The notes under the pieces are model-generated. The model saw nothing but the letters and a program-made list of their open reading frames with translations, did not search any database and had not been told where the DNA came from. Made by a program: the position numbers and the translations under genes. A stretch of 51,432 bases of DNA from Holophagaceae bacterium (GTDB taxonomy: Bacteria > Acidobacteriota > Holophagae > Holophagales > Holophagaceae). This document shows, piece after piece, positions 1 to 8,575 of this stretch. Every line of letters starts with the position of its first letter. Within the stretch, counting starts at the first letter, position 1. The stretch lies in NCBI GenBank assembly GCA_025357545.1, contig JANXPB010000083.1, forward strand, positions 1-51,432. The letters run 5' to 3'.

Positions 1-134
1 GCCCCAACGCCGAATCGATGAGCTGGCTGAATCGGATCGCGCCCAAGCGATCCGTCCAAGGCGTTGGTGGCTTACCCGGGGCTCTAGTGTCGGGAACGGC
101 ACGCCAGATGCCGCGCTTCATTCCATAATCGACC

Positions 135-812
135 ATGCGCCGCGCTGACCGCCTATTCCAGATCGTGCTGCTCCTCCGGCGGGACCGCATCAGCACGGCG
201 GCCCGGCTGGCGGAGGAACTGGGCATCTCGCGCCGCACCCTCTACCGCGACGTGGCGGACCTGCAGGCTTCGGGCGTGCCCATCGAAGGGGAGGCTGGCA
301 CCGGCTATCGCCTTCCCCGGCATTTCGACCTGCCGCCGATGATGTTCACCGTGGACGAAGCGGAGGCCATCTTCCTGGGTCTCAACATCGCCTCAGCCTG
401 GGCGGACCCGGTGCTGGCCGCCGCCGCCAGCACGGCCCGGCGCAAGCTGGAGTCGGGCCTCACCGAAGGCCTCCACCGCTCCCTGAAGGATTCGGTGCTG
501 GAAGCGCCAGACTTCCATGTCGCCGCGGCGCATAAGGCTCCCCTGGGGGACCTGAGGCGCGCGGTGCGGGACCGGCTGCGGGTGTGCGCCACTTACGAAG
601 ACAAGGAAGGCCAGCCCAGTGAACGCCACCTGCGGCCCCTGGGGCTCTATTTCTGGGGCGGTGCCTGGACTCTGGCCGCCTGGTGCGAAGCCCGCCAGGA
701 TTTCCGGACCTTCCGGGTGGACCGTCTCAAAACCTGGGAAACCGGCGATGCTTTTCCTCGGGAATCGGGGCGGGAACTGGAGGACTACCTGGCCCGGGCG
801 AGGGCCCGTTAA
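135..812 (+). CDS. YafY-like HTH + WYL domain transcriptional regulator
   Basis: N-terminal HTH (MRRADRLFQIVLLLRRDRISTAARLAEELGISRRTLYRDVADLQ), WYL-type C-terminus (LRPLGLYFWGGAWTLAAWCEARQDFRTFRVDRL). Confidence 0.9.
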   Translation: MRRADRLFQIVLLLRRDRISTAARLAEELGISRRTLYRDVADLQASGVPIEGEAGTGYRLPRHFDLPPMMFTVDEAEAIFLGLNIASAWADPVLAAAASTARRKLESGLTEGLHRSLKDSVLEAPDFHVAAAHKAPLGDLRRAVRDRLRVCATYEDKEGQPSERHLRPLGLYFWGGAWTLAAWCEARQDFRTFRVDRLKTWETGDAFPRESGRELEDYLARARAR

Positions 813-889
813 GGAGGCCCGCAATGACTGCTGCCAGCACGGTGGCAGCAGGGGCTGGGAAGCTGGAAGTCCATTCCAAGGAGCCAGCC

Positions 890-1411
890 ATGTACCGACG
901 CCTCGACGATTTCCGCAGCCACTTCCAGGAGGAAGTGGAAGACACCCTGAAAGTGCTGCAGGCCATTCCTGACGCGGCCACCGCCCAGGCCGTCAGTCCC
1001 GCCCACCGCGATCTGCGGCGCCTGGGCTGGCACCTGGTGGCCAGCCTCGTCTCGCTGCCCCTCGAGTTGGGCCTGAAGGTGGAAGGACCTGCGCTGGATG
1101 ACCACATGAATTGCGTGGAACCGGCCCCGGATTCCATGCAGGAGCTGGCGGCCCGCTATGAGAGCGCTGCCGCGTCTCTGTTCGAAGAGCTGGGGGCCTG
1201 GACGGACGCGGATCTGGTGAAGGAGGACACGCTCTTCGGCCACCTGCTCTGGGCCCGGGGCTACAGCCTTCAGGCGCTGGAACTGCACCAGGCCCACCAT
1301 CGCGGCCAGATGACCGTCCTCATGCGCCAGGCGGGCCTACGGGTGCCGGAATTCTACGGCCCGGTGCTGGAGGGCTACGCAGCCATGGGCGTGCCGGCGC
1401 CTGCGATTTAA
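890..1411 (+). CDS. DinB-family protein
   Basis: Start chosen at MYRRLDDFRSHF within the longer ORF; four-helix DinB-like pattern ending LELHQAHHRGQMTVLMRQAG. Confidence 0.8.
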   Translation: MYRRLDDFRSHFQEEVEDTLKVLQAIPDAATAQAVSPAHRDLRRLGWHLVASLVSLPLELGLKVEGPALDDHMNCVEPAPDSMQELAARYESAAASLFEELGAWTDADLVKEDTLFGHLLWARGYSLQALELHQAHHRGQMTVLMRQAGLRVPEFYGPVLEGYAAMGVPAPAI

Positions 1412-2214
1412 GGCTTTGCCGAGCGCCGGAGCGCCGAGGGCGAAGTGCCGAATTCGGCGCGGAAGGCCTGGGTGAAGTGGCTGTGGGAGCAGAACCCGGC
1501 CTGGAGCGCCAGCCGGGTGAGCTCCCCGGCCGATGGGCTGAGCTCATGCAGCGCCACCCGCAGCCGAACCGCCCTGAGGTGCTCGTGGATGGACTGCCCG
1601 GTCACCGCCCGGAACACCCGGCTCGCATGGGAGGGAGAGGCGCCGCACCCCCGGGCGATCTCTGCAAGGGTGAGCTTCTCCCGATGCCGCGCTGCGATGA
1701 GCTGCTGGATCTCCTCCACCATGCGGCGCCAGGGGAAGGGTGGCAGGCGGAGGGTCGGGGCAGCTTCCCGGCCCGCCGCATCCGCGAGGGTCCTGCGCAG
1801 GAAGGCCCAGGCGAACTCCTCGACGGCGACCGGGTCCCGGGCCGCGCGCATGCGGTAGTGCAGCACCGCCGCGGCAGCGGAGAGCCGGGTGGTGCGGGCA
1901 GGCAGCCCCGAGGCCAGTTCCTCCATGGCCTCGTCTTGCAGGAGGAGAATCGTGCTTCGCTGGGGCTGTCCGCCCGGCGAGGCCATAAGGTATTCATCCC
2001 CGGCTGGATGCAGGGTCACCAGCAGCGGGTCCACCACGTATTGCTCGCCTCCGGCCCGCCGCCGGTGGGTGCCCGCGAGCTGGACCGCGATCTCCCAGTA
2101 GCGCGTCCGTTCCGGGGTCCAGGGACGCGGCTCGCCTGGGCAGCGCCATTCGCCCACCAGGAGGGATGGGGCGACCAGTGCCGGATGCAGGGTGAAGCCA
2201 GGGTCCCACTTCAT
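1408..2214 (-). CDS. AraC-family transcriptional regulator
   Basis: C-terminal double HTH (KLTLAEIARGCGASPSHASRVFRAVTGQSIHEHLRAVRLRVALHEL...LALQAGFCSHSHFTQAFRAEFGTSPSALRR); start taken at MKWDPGFTLHPALV. Confidence 0.85.
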   Translation of the reverse strand: MKWDPGFTLHPALVAPSLLVGEWRCPGEPRPWTPERTRYWEIAVQLAGTHRRRAGGEQYVVDPLLVTLHPAGDEYLMASPGGQPQRSTILLLQDEAMEELASGLPARTTRLSAAAAVLHYRMRAARDPVAVEEFAWAFLRRTLADAAGREAAPTLRLPPFPWRRMVEEIQQLIAARHREKLTLAEIARGCGASPSHASRVFRAVTGQSIHEHLRAVRLRVALHELSPSAGELTRLALQAGFCSHSHFTQAFRAEFGTSPSALRRSAKP

Positions 2215-2265
2215 GAGAGTCGGATTCTGACAGCGGGCCGGATTCCACTGCCACATCTTGTGGTC

Positions 2266-2856
2266 ATGACAACCCCCCATCCCATCCTCCCTCACTCCCG
2301 TCCGGACCGGCGCCAACCGGGCCGGGCCGCTCCGGCCCTGTTGATGCTGGGCCTGCTCTTGATTACAACGGCCTGCGTCCGCCGGCCTGGGAGGGTCCCC
2401 GTCGCCACGGTCCCGGCGCGACCCGAGGACGTGGGCACCCTCGACGGCCTGATGAAGGCCTTCTACGAAGTGGTGAACCTCGAACCTGAGGCGCCCCGGC
2501 AGTGGTCCCGGGACCGCACCCTTTACATTCCGGACATCCGCTTCGTGTCCATCGGCCAGGCCCAGGGCCGCCCGCAGGTCGATGTCTGGGACCACCAAGC
2601 CTTGGTTGATGCCACCGAACCCATGGTGCAGACCGGTTTCCACGAAACCGAAATCCACCGGGTCACACGCGGCTACGGGAACATCGTCCACATCTTTTCG
2701 ACCTATGAAACCCAGCGTGGGCTGGACCGGGCCAAGCGCGACCGGGGCGTCAACAGCCTGCAGCTCTACTTTGACGGCTCCCGGTGGTGGGTCGCCAGCG
2801 TCACCTGGCAATCCGAGGACGCGGCCCATCCCATCCCTCAGGACCTGCTGCCGTGA
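2266..2856 (+). CDS. Putative lipoprotein, NTF2-like/nuclear transport factor-type fold possible
   Basis: Lipobox-like LLLITTAC; conserved-looking FYEVVNLEPEAPRQWSRDRTLYIPDIRFV...LQLYFDGSRWWVASVTWQSE. Confidence 0.65.
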   Translation: MTTPHPILPHSRPDRRQPGRAAPALLMLGLLLITTACVRRPGRVPVATVPARPEDVGTLDGLMKAFYEVVNLEPEAPRQWSRDRTLYIPDIRFVSIGQAQGRPQVDVWDHQALVDATEPMVQTGFHETEIHRVTRGYGNIVHIFSTYETQRGLDRAKRDRGVNSLQLYFDGSRWWVASVTWQSEDAAHPIPQDLLP

Positions 2857-2878
2857 ACGGCTGGAGTTTCCGGGCGGC

Positions 2879-3649
2879 TCAGTTCTTCCCGATGGCCAGC
2901 ACGTTGCTCGCCCACTCGATCCAGTGCTGGGCGGAACTGTCCTTGCCGAGCTTGAGGGCTTCCAGGGTTGCGGGGGTGGGCTCCGAGAGGGACAGCACCG
3001 GTACGTCCGGCAGGCCGTAGGCGGCGGCGCAGACCATGACCCGCGCGGCGTTGCCGAGGGTCACGACCTTCAGCTTGCCCAGGGCGCGGGTGTGGGCCTC
3101 GAAGATCAGCGTCTGCAGGCGGTCCAGGTTCCAGGGCCGGGTGATGCGCTCGAAATCGATGACTTCGCCCTTGGGGGAGAAGCCGGTATAGGTCATGCAC
3201 AGGCCGTGGGTGCGGGGCGGCTGGTCGTCCCAGAAGCCGCCGCGTCCCAGGGCGAACTCCGCATCCTTCTTGTGCAGCAGCCCCGCGTTGCGGAGGGCCT
3301 GCCAGATGAGGTAGCTGCCGCCTTCGTTGTCGTTCCAGAAGGGCAGGGGCTGCGTGATGGTCCGTTCGTCGGCGAAGCCGCCCACCAATAGGATGAGGAT
3401 TGGTCCCTTCTCCGGAAAGAGCGTCGGGATCTCCAAGGGGGTGAAGGTGCGGCGCTCTGCCCGTGGGGCCCCGGCCCGGTGCTGCCGGCGCTCGGCCGCC
3501 GGCGCGGCGGCATGGGCCGTCTCCAGCTTGGAACCGGCCTCGGTGTGGCGGACGAACACGCGGCCTTCCTCCAGGCGCGCCAGGATGTCTTCGATGCTGA
3601 ATTTCTGGGTCTCGCGGGAGCGGCTCTTGGCGGGGTCCACGGGTTCCAT
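2879..3649 (-). CDS. Conserved hypothetical protein (uracil-DNA-glycosylase-like fold is a weak possibility)
   Basis: Intact 256-aa ORF with good codon usage; motif GGFWDDQPPRTHGLCMTYTGFSPKGEVIDFERITRPWNLDRL; 7 bp downstream of the FHA gene on the same strand. Confidence 0.55.
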   Translation of the reverse strand: MEPVDPAKSRSRETQKFSIEDILARLEEGRVFVRHTEAGSKLETAHAAAPAAERRQHRAGAPRAERRTFTPLEIPTLFPEKGPILILLVGGFADERTITQPLPFWNDNEGGSYLIWQALRNAGLLHKKDAEFALGRGGFWDDQPPRTHGLCMTYTGFSPKGEVIDFERITRPWNLDRLQTLIFEAHTRALGKLKVVTLGNAARVMVCAAAYGLPDVPVLSLSEPTPATLEALKLGKDSSAQHWIEWASNVLAIGKN

Positions 3650-3656
3650 GGCCGCC

Positions 3657-4094
3657 TCACTTTTTCATGAGCTTGGACGCGGAGCGCGCCAGCTTCTTGA
3701 AGGGATCCGCCAGGCTTTCCATCCGGGAGGTGGCGGAGGAGGCATTGGCGTCATCCGTTTCATGGGGATCGTGGACCTCCACGAAGGCCCGGCCGCGGGG
3801 CTGCTGGAGCACGATGAGGTAGCCCCCCACCACGAAGCGACAGGGGCGGTCGCTGGGGAGCACCACCGGCTCGCCCGCCGGCAACTTGCCCAGGCCCTGG
3901 TACTGGGTGGCGTTGGTGGCCCCCAGATCCTGGGCCCACCATTCTCCGGCCTCCTCCTTCAGCAGCAGGTGGGCGCGAGAAACGCGGCTGTTGCTAAGTT
4001 TGACGGGGGTGAGGTTGTTGCCGAGGTTCGTGACGGAGGGGTCCCGCCCGATGAGGAAGGCGGTGGAGGCGGAGGCAAGTTCGATGCGGCGCAT
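3657..4094 (-). CDS. FHA-domain protein
   Basis: FHA core FLIGRDPSVTNLGNNL...SNSRVSRAHLLLKEEAGEWWAQDLGATNATQYQG. Confidence 0.85.
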   Translation of the reverse strand: MRRIELASASTAFLIGRDPSVTNLGNNLTPVKLSNSRVSRAHLLLKEEAGEWWAQDLGATNATQYQGLGKLPAGEPVVLPSDRPCRFVVGGYLIVLQQPRGRAFVEVHDPHETDDANASSATSRMESLADPFKKLARSASKLMKK

Positions 4095-4145
4095 GTGGGT
4101 CTGGTTTGGAGGAAGATGGAGATTCTACCCTCCGGAGCCAGCCCC

Positions 4146-5327
4146 ATGGACATCCTGCTTCTCCCTGGTAAGCGAACGCCCTTCGCGGAGTACAACGGCG
4201 CCTTGCGCCAGCAGCGGGCCCAGGACCTGGGCGCCCACGCCGCCAAGGCCGCGTTGCAGGCCGCTGCGGTGGACCCCGCCCACATCGGCCACGTGGTCTT
4301 CGGCATGGTGCTCCAGACCACCGCGGACGCGCTCTACGCCGCGCGCCATGTGGGCCTGGACGCCGGGGTGCCCCAGGAAGTTCCCGCCCTGCTGGTGAAC
4401 CGCCTTTGCGGCTCTGGGTTCGAAGCCGTGGCGGAGGCCGCGCGCATGTTGCAGGTGGGCGAGGCCCAGGCGGTGCTGGCGGGGGGCATGGAGGCCATGA
4501 GCCAGGCGCCCTTCGTGCTGCGGGGGGATCTGCGCACGGGCCTTAAATTGGGGCAGGGCAGGCTCGAAGACAGCCTGATGCAGGGCCTCTTCGACACCCA
4601 GTGCGGGCTCTTCATGGCCCAGACTGCCGAGAACATTGCCCGGGACCGGGCCATCAGCCGGGAGGCCCAGGACACCTTTGCGGCCGAAAGCCAGCGCCGG
4701 GCCCTGGCCGCCTGGAACGCGGGCATCTTCGCTGAAGAAGTGGCGCCCATGGAAGTGGCTGCGGGGCGGGGCCGCACGACTCTCGTGGAGCGCGACGACC
4801 ACCTGCGGGCGGGCACCACCGCGGAGGTGCTGGCCAAGCTGCCGCCGGCCTTCGGGAAGGAGGGCACCGTCACTGGAGGGAATGCCTCGGGCATCGTGGA
4901 TGGCGCCGCGGCCATGGTGGTGACCACCGCGGTGGAAGCAGCGGCGCGCAAGTGGAAGCCCATCGCCCGGCTGGTGGCCTCGGCCGCCGTGGGGGTGGAA
5001 CCGGCGCGCATGGGATTGGGGCCGGTACCGGCCATCCGCGCGGCGCTGGCCAAGGCCGGGTTGAAGCTGGCGGACATGGACCTGGTGGAGGTGAACGAAG
5101 CCTTCGCGGCCCAGTGCCTGGCGGTGATGCACGACCTGGAGCTAGATCCCGCCCGCACCAACGTGAACGGCGGCGCCATCGCCTTGGGCCATCCTCTGGG
5201 GGCCAGCGGCGCGCGGTTACTCCTCCATCTCGCCTACCGACTGCGCGCCGTGGGCAAGCGCTACGGCCTGGCGGCGGCGTGCATCGGTGGCGGCATGGGC
5301 ATGGCGGTGATCATCGAACGCTGTTGA
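4146..5327 (+). CDS. Acetyl-CoA acetyltransferase (thiolase)
   Basis: Thiolase motifs VNRLCGSGFEAV, NVNGGAIALGHPLGASGARLL, AACIGGGMGMAVIIE. Confidence 0.95.
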   Translation: MDILLLPGKRTPFAEYNGALRQQRAQDLGAHAAKAALQAAAVDPAHIGHVVFGMVLQTTADALYAARHVGLDAGVPQEVPALLVNRLCGSGFEAVAEAARMLQVGEAQAVLAGGMEAMSQAPFVLRGDLRTGLKLGQGRLEDSLMQGLFDTQCGLFMAQTAENIARDRAISREAQDTFAAESQRRALAAWNAGIFAEEVAPMEVAAGRGRTTLVERDDHLRAGTTAEVLAKLPPAFGKEGTVTGGNASGIVDGAAAMVVTTAVEAAARKWKPIARLVASAAVGVEPARMGLGPVPAIRAALAKAGLKLADMDLVEVNEAFAAQCLAVMHDLELDPARTNVNGGAIALGHPLGASGARLLLHLAYRLRAVGKRYGLAAACIGGGMGMAVIIERC

Positions 5328-5340
5328 ACGCGGCGGTCGC

Positions 5341-6186
5341 TCAAGAAAAGGGGAGGCACATCTCCACCTGGTTCATGGCGTCCACCTGGAATCCGGCGCA
5401 CTGGAAGAATTCCGCCGCCATGGCTTCGGGGAGCAGGGGCGGAAAGTGCAGGGCGTGGCCGGGGTGCATGGCCGCCAGCGCCCCCAGCAGCCGGGTGGCC
5501 AAGCCTTGGCGGCGCTGGGCAGGGGCGACGAAGAGGCCCCGGAGCACCAGCATCTCCGAGGAGGTTCCGTAGATCAGGGCCCACGCCTGCCCCTCCAGGC
5601 AGGCCACCCGGGCGGGCGCGCCGAGGGTGGCCAGGGTTTCGGGCTCCAGCTGCCAAGGCAGATCCGCCGCCTCGAAGGAGGTCGCCCGGGTCCAAACGGG
5701 CGTGTCGTGCAGCTCCAATTTCGCCATTAGCGTCCTGGGGTGCAGGCAGGTGCGCCCCACCAATCGCCGGTGGGGCGCAAAGCCCAGGCGCGTGTACAAC
5801 TCCGGTGCCGGGAAGTTCGCCTCGAAGACTTCGAGCCGCAGCTCCCGGTCCCCGGCGCCATGCCGGCTCCGGGCCTCGGCGACCAGGGCCTCCACCATCA
5901 AGCGGCCGAGCCCATGGCGTCGGGCCTCCGGAGCCACGCCCATGGCGGCCAGGCGGCTCCGGCAGCCACGCCGGGCGAGCAACGCGAGGCCCGCAGGCTG
6001 GCCGTCCATGCGGCCCACTTTGGAGGCGGCGAGGTCCACGTCCTCGGTGCGCAGGCGCTGGGCCAGGACATCCACGGTGGCCTTCACCGGGAACACATAA
6101 CCCTCGAAGCCCCGGTTGAAGAGCGCCGTCAACTCCTCCAGGCTGAAACCCGAGGCGGAAACAACCTCAATCCGAGGGGAGGTCAT
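5341..6186 (-). CDS. GNAT-family N-acetyltransferase (possibly two GNAT modules)
   Basis: Acetyl-CoA binding motifs VAPEARRHGLGRLMVEAL and VAPAQRRQGLATRLLGAL. Confidence 0.85.
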   Translation of the reverse strand: MTSPRIEVVSASGFSLEELTALFNRGFEGYVFPVKATVDVLAQRLRTEDVDLAASKVGRMDGQPAGLALLARRGCRSRLAAMGVAPEARRHGLGRLMVEALVAEARSRHGAGDRELRLEVFEANFPAPELYTRLGFAPHRRLVGRTCLHPRTLMAKLELHDTPVWTRATSFEAADLPWQLEPETLATLGAPARVACLEGQAWALIYGTSSEMLVLRGLFVAPAQRRQGLATRLLGALAAMHPGHALHFPPLLPEAMAAEFFQCAGFQVDAMNQVEMCLPFS

Positions 6187-6316
6187 TGGCATCCTCACGG
6201 GCGCTTTCGCCGCGGCAGCATTCGTCGATGTTGGTGCCGCAGCGCTCGCACTGGCCATGCCCGTGGATGAAGAGGAGCCGCGCTGGCTGGCCGCAGTAGG
6301 GGCAACGCAAGTCCAT
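6167..6316 (-). CDS. Small zinc-ribbon protein
   Basis: MDLRCPYCGQPARLLFIHGHGQCERCGTNIDECC, two CxxC pairs; overlaps the start of the GNAT gene. Confidence 0.7.
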   Translation of the reverse strand: MDLRCPYCGQPARLLFIHGHGQCERCGTNIDECCRGESAREDANDLPSD

Positions 6317-6463
6317 GGGGGAAGGCCGGAATTGAGTGGGTTGCAGGAAGGAGGGCGGTCCGACCCACGGCCCGCCGTGGGCCATCATAGCCCTGACTCC
6401 CGGTAGCGATTGCGCCCAAGCGGCTCCCCTTGCCATGCTCGAAAGCTGGGATGGGGGTTGCAC

Positions 6464-7123
6464 ATGGGCCTGACGGTGGACGGCATCTTTTCGGCCATGC
6501 CCGGCCTGTTCCGGGCGGACAAGGCGGCGGGTGTCACCTGCTCGGTGGCCTACAAGGTGACCGGGGAGGGTGGCGGCGACTACACCTGCCTCATCACCGA
6601 GGGAGCCTTCTCCCTGGTGAAGGAACAGCGGGCCGACGCCCAGGCCACCGTGACCATCACAGCCGAGGACTGGATCGCCCTCAATGAAGGCCGGCTGGAT
6701 CCCATGGCGGCCTACATGAGCGGCAAGCTCAAGGGCGCCGGCGACTTGGGCCTGCTGCAGAAATTCCCCCGTTTTTTCAAGCGTCCGGAGAATGACAACG
6801 GCTCGGGCATTCCCTTGGCGGAACTGGTGCCCGGGCGCCTCGCGCTGCTCAGCGCCCCGTTCCAGGTAGCCGTGGGCACCGAGCGCTTCGGCAGCGGCGC
6901 GACCCTGTCGGGGGAGGAAGGCCCACTGCGGGCGGTGGTGGAGGGGCGCCGGGAGCCCGGTCCCGCCCTGCTGGCGGGGCGGCTAGCTTTCGAGGGCGAC
7001 ATGGCGGTGCTGCGGGGCGCCTGGCAGACCTGGAGCGCGTCGCCGGTGCTGCCGCCCAAGCCCGCCCGGCCCGGCAAGCTGCAGCTCCTGGGCATGTGGC
7101 TCAAGGGCAAGCTCGGCGGCTGA
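6464..7123 (+). CDS. SCP2 sterol-binding-domain protein
   Basis: SCP2-like MGLTVDGIFSAMPGLFRADKAAGVTCSVAYKVTGEGGGDYTCLITEGAF...EDWIALNEGRLDPMAAYMSGKLKGAGD; paralogous to the next gene. Confidence 0.75.
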   Translation: MGLTVDGIFSAMPGLFRADKAAGVTCSVAYKVTGEGGGDYTCLITEGAFSLVKEQRADAQATVTITAEDWIALNEGRLDPMAAYMSGKLKGAGDLGLLQKFPRFFKRPENDNGSGIPLAELVPGRLALLSAPFQVAVGTERFGSGATLSGEEGPLRAVVEGRREPGPALLAGRLAFEGDMAVLRGAWQTWSASPVLPPKPARPGKLQLLGMWLKGKLGG

Positions 7124-7192
7124 ATTCCATTGCGCCCGGTTCCTCTGCGGGACCATGCTCAACCCCAAAGCTCGAAGACCAGGAGGACGGCC

Positions 7193-8407
7193 ATGGCCCT
7201 GACGGTGGATGGAATCTTCTCCCTGATGCCCGAGCTGTTCTTGCCCGAGAAGGCCGTGGGCATGAACGCCTCGGTGGCCTACCGTGTGACCGGGGAGGGC
7301 GGCGGCAACTACACCTGCGTTATCCAGGACGGCGCCTTCACGCTGCTGCGGGAATACAAGGCCGACGCGTCGTCCACGGTGCATATCAGCGCGGAGGATT
7401 GGATCGCCTTGAGCGAAGGCAAGCTGGACGCCATGCAGGCCTTCATGAGCGGCAAGCTGAAGGGGGCCGGCGACCTGATGCTGCTCCAGAAATTCCCGAA
7501 GTTCTTCAAGAAGCCCGAAGGGCCCAAGGGCCCCCAGACACCCCTGAAGGACCTCGCCGGGGCGCGCCTGAAACTGCTGGCTCAGCCCCTGTGCCTGAAG
7601 GTCGGCGCGGACAAATTCGGCGATGGCGACGAATTGAGCGGCGAGGAAGGGGCCCTGCGCGGCCTGCTGACGGGCCTCCAGGACCCAGGCCCGGCGCTGC
7701 TGAGCGGGCAGCTGCGCTTCCAGGGCGCCATGGTGAACCTGCGGGCGGCATGGAAGACCTGGTCCCAGGATCCCGAGATCACGTATCCTGCCACCCCTGG
7801 CGGCAAGGCCCTGGCCACCCTCTCCAAGCGCTACAAGGGTGGCGCCAGCGGCACTCTGGAACTCAAGGTGGACGGCGCGCCCTATACCCTGAGCTTCACG
7901 CCCGCCCACCTGTCGGTGCGCCCCGGCGAATGCGACGGTGTGCATACCGTCAGCCTCACCGACGCGGATTTCGCGGCCCTCAACGTGGGCAAGCTGAACC
8001 TCGTGGGGGCGCTGCTCAGCGGGCAGGCCAGCTTCAAGGGCGACTTCACCCAGGTGGCGGCCTACACCGGGCTGTTCGACGCGGCGGTGAACCCCGCCCA
8101 GGCCATCCTGGAATCCATGCCCGCGCGCTTCGACAAAGAGAAGGCGGGCGACCTCGAAGCGGTGGTGGGCTACAAGCTGGACGACCTGGAATACACGCTG
8201 CTCATCCGCGAGGGCCGCTGCGTGGTGATGCCGCGCCTGCTGAGCCCCGCCGACACTACCCTCAGCGCCAAGCCCGACGATTTCACCGCCATGAGCACCG
8301 GCCAGCTCAATGCCCAGGAAGCCTTCCTGTCCGGCAAGATCAAGATCGAGGGCGATCCCCTGCTCATGCAGAAGGTGGCCAAGAGCTTTAAGCGGGTGGA
8401 GCTCTAG
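7193..8407 (+). CDS. Multi-module SCP2 sterol-binding-domain protein
   Basis: About four SCP2-like units; repeated signature (E/N)GKL(D/N)..(A)..SG(K/Q)(L/I/A)K..GD. Confidence 0.75.
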   Translation: MALTVDGIFSLMPELFLPEKAVGMNASVAYRVTGEGGGNYTCVIQDGAFTLLREYKADASSTVHISAEDWIALSEGKLDAMQAFMSGKLKGAGDLMLLQKFPKFFKKPEGPKGPQTPLKDLAGARLKLLAQPLCLKVGADKFGDGDELSGEEGALRGLLTGLQDPGPALLSGQLRFQGAMVNLRAAWKTWSQDPEITYPATPGGKALATLSKRYKGGASGTLELKVDGAPYTLSFTPAHLSVRPGECDGVHTVSLTDADFAALNVGKLNLVGALLSGQASFKGDFTQVAAYTGLFDAAVNPAQAILESMPARFDKEKAGDLEAVVGYKLDDLEYTLLIREGRCVVMPRLLSPADTTLSAKPDDFTAMSTGQLNAQEAFLSGKIKIEGDPLLMQKVAKSFKRVEL

Positions 8408-8575
8408 CCCAGCCCGCAGCGGCTTCAAGGCGCGCACAGCTTGGGCCCAAAGCCGGGCCCTTGGCACGGCGGGCCCAGTTGGATAGGATCACGGCTTGCC
8501 ACATGGCGCTCCGATGGCGGTTCCTGGAACCGTAGGACGCTTCGGCTGAGGCCGTGCATCCCCTAGCTTGAGGTC

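Noticed and set aside
1-83. tRNA-like cloverleaf from gcccc...ggggc ends
   Set aside because: No T-loop GTTCGA motif, arms overlap incorrectly; better explained as nested inverted repeats.
6983-8467. 494-aa minus-strand ORF
   Set aside because: Antisense to the SCP2 genes; composition typical of a shadow ORF.
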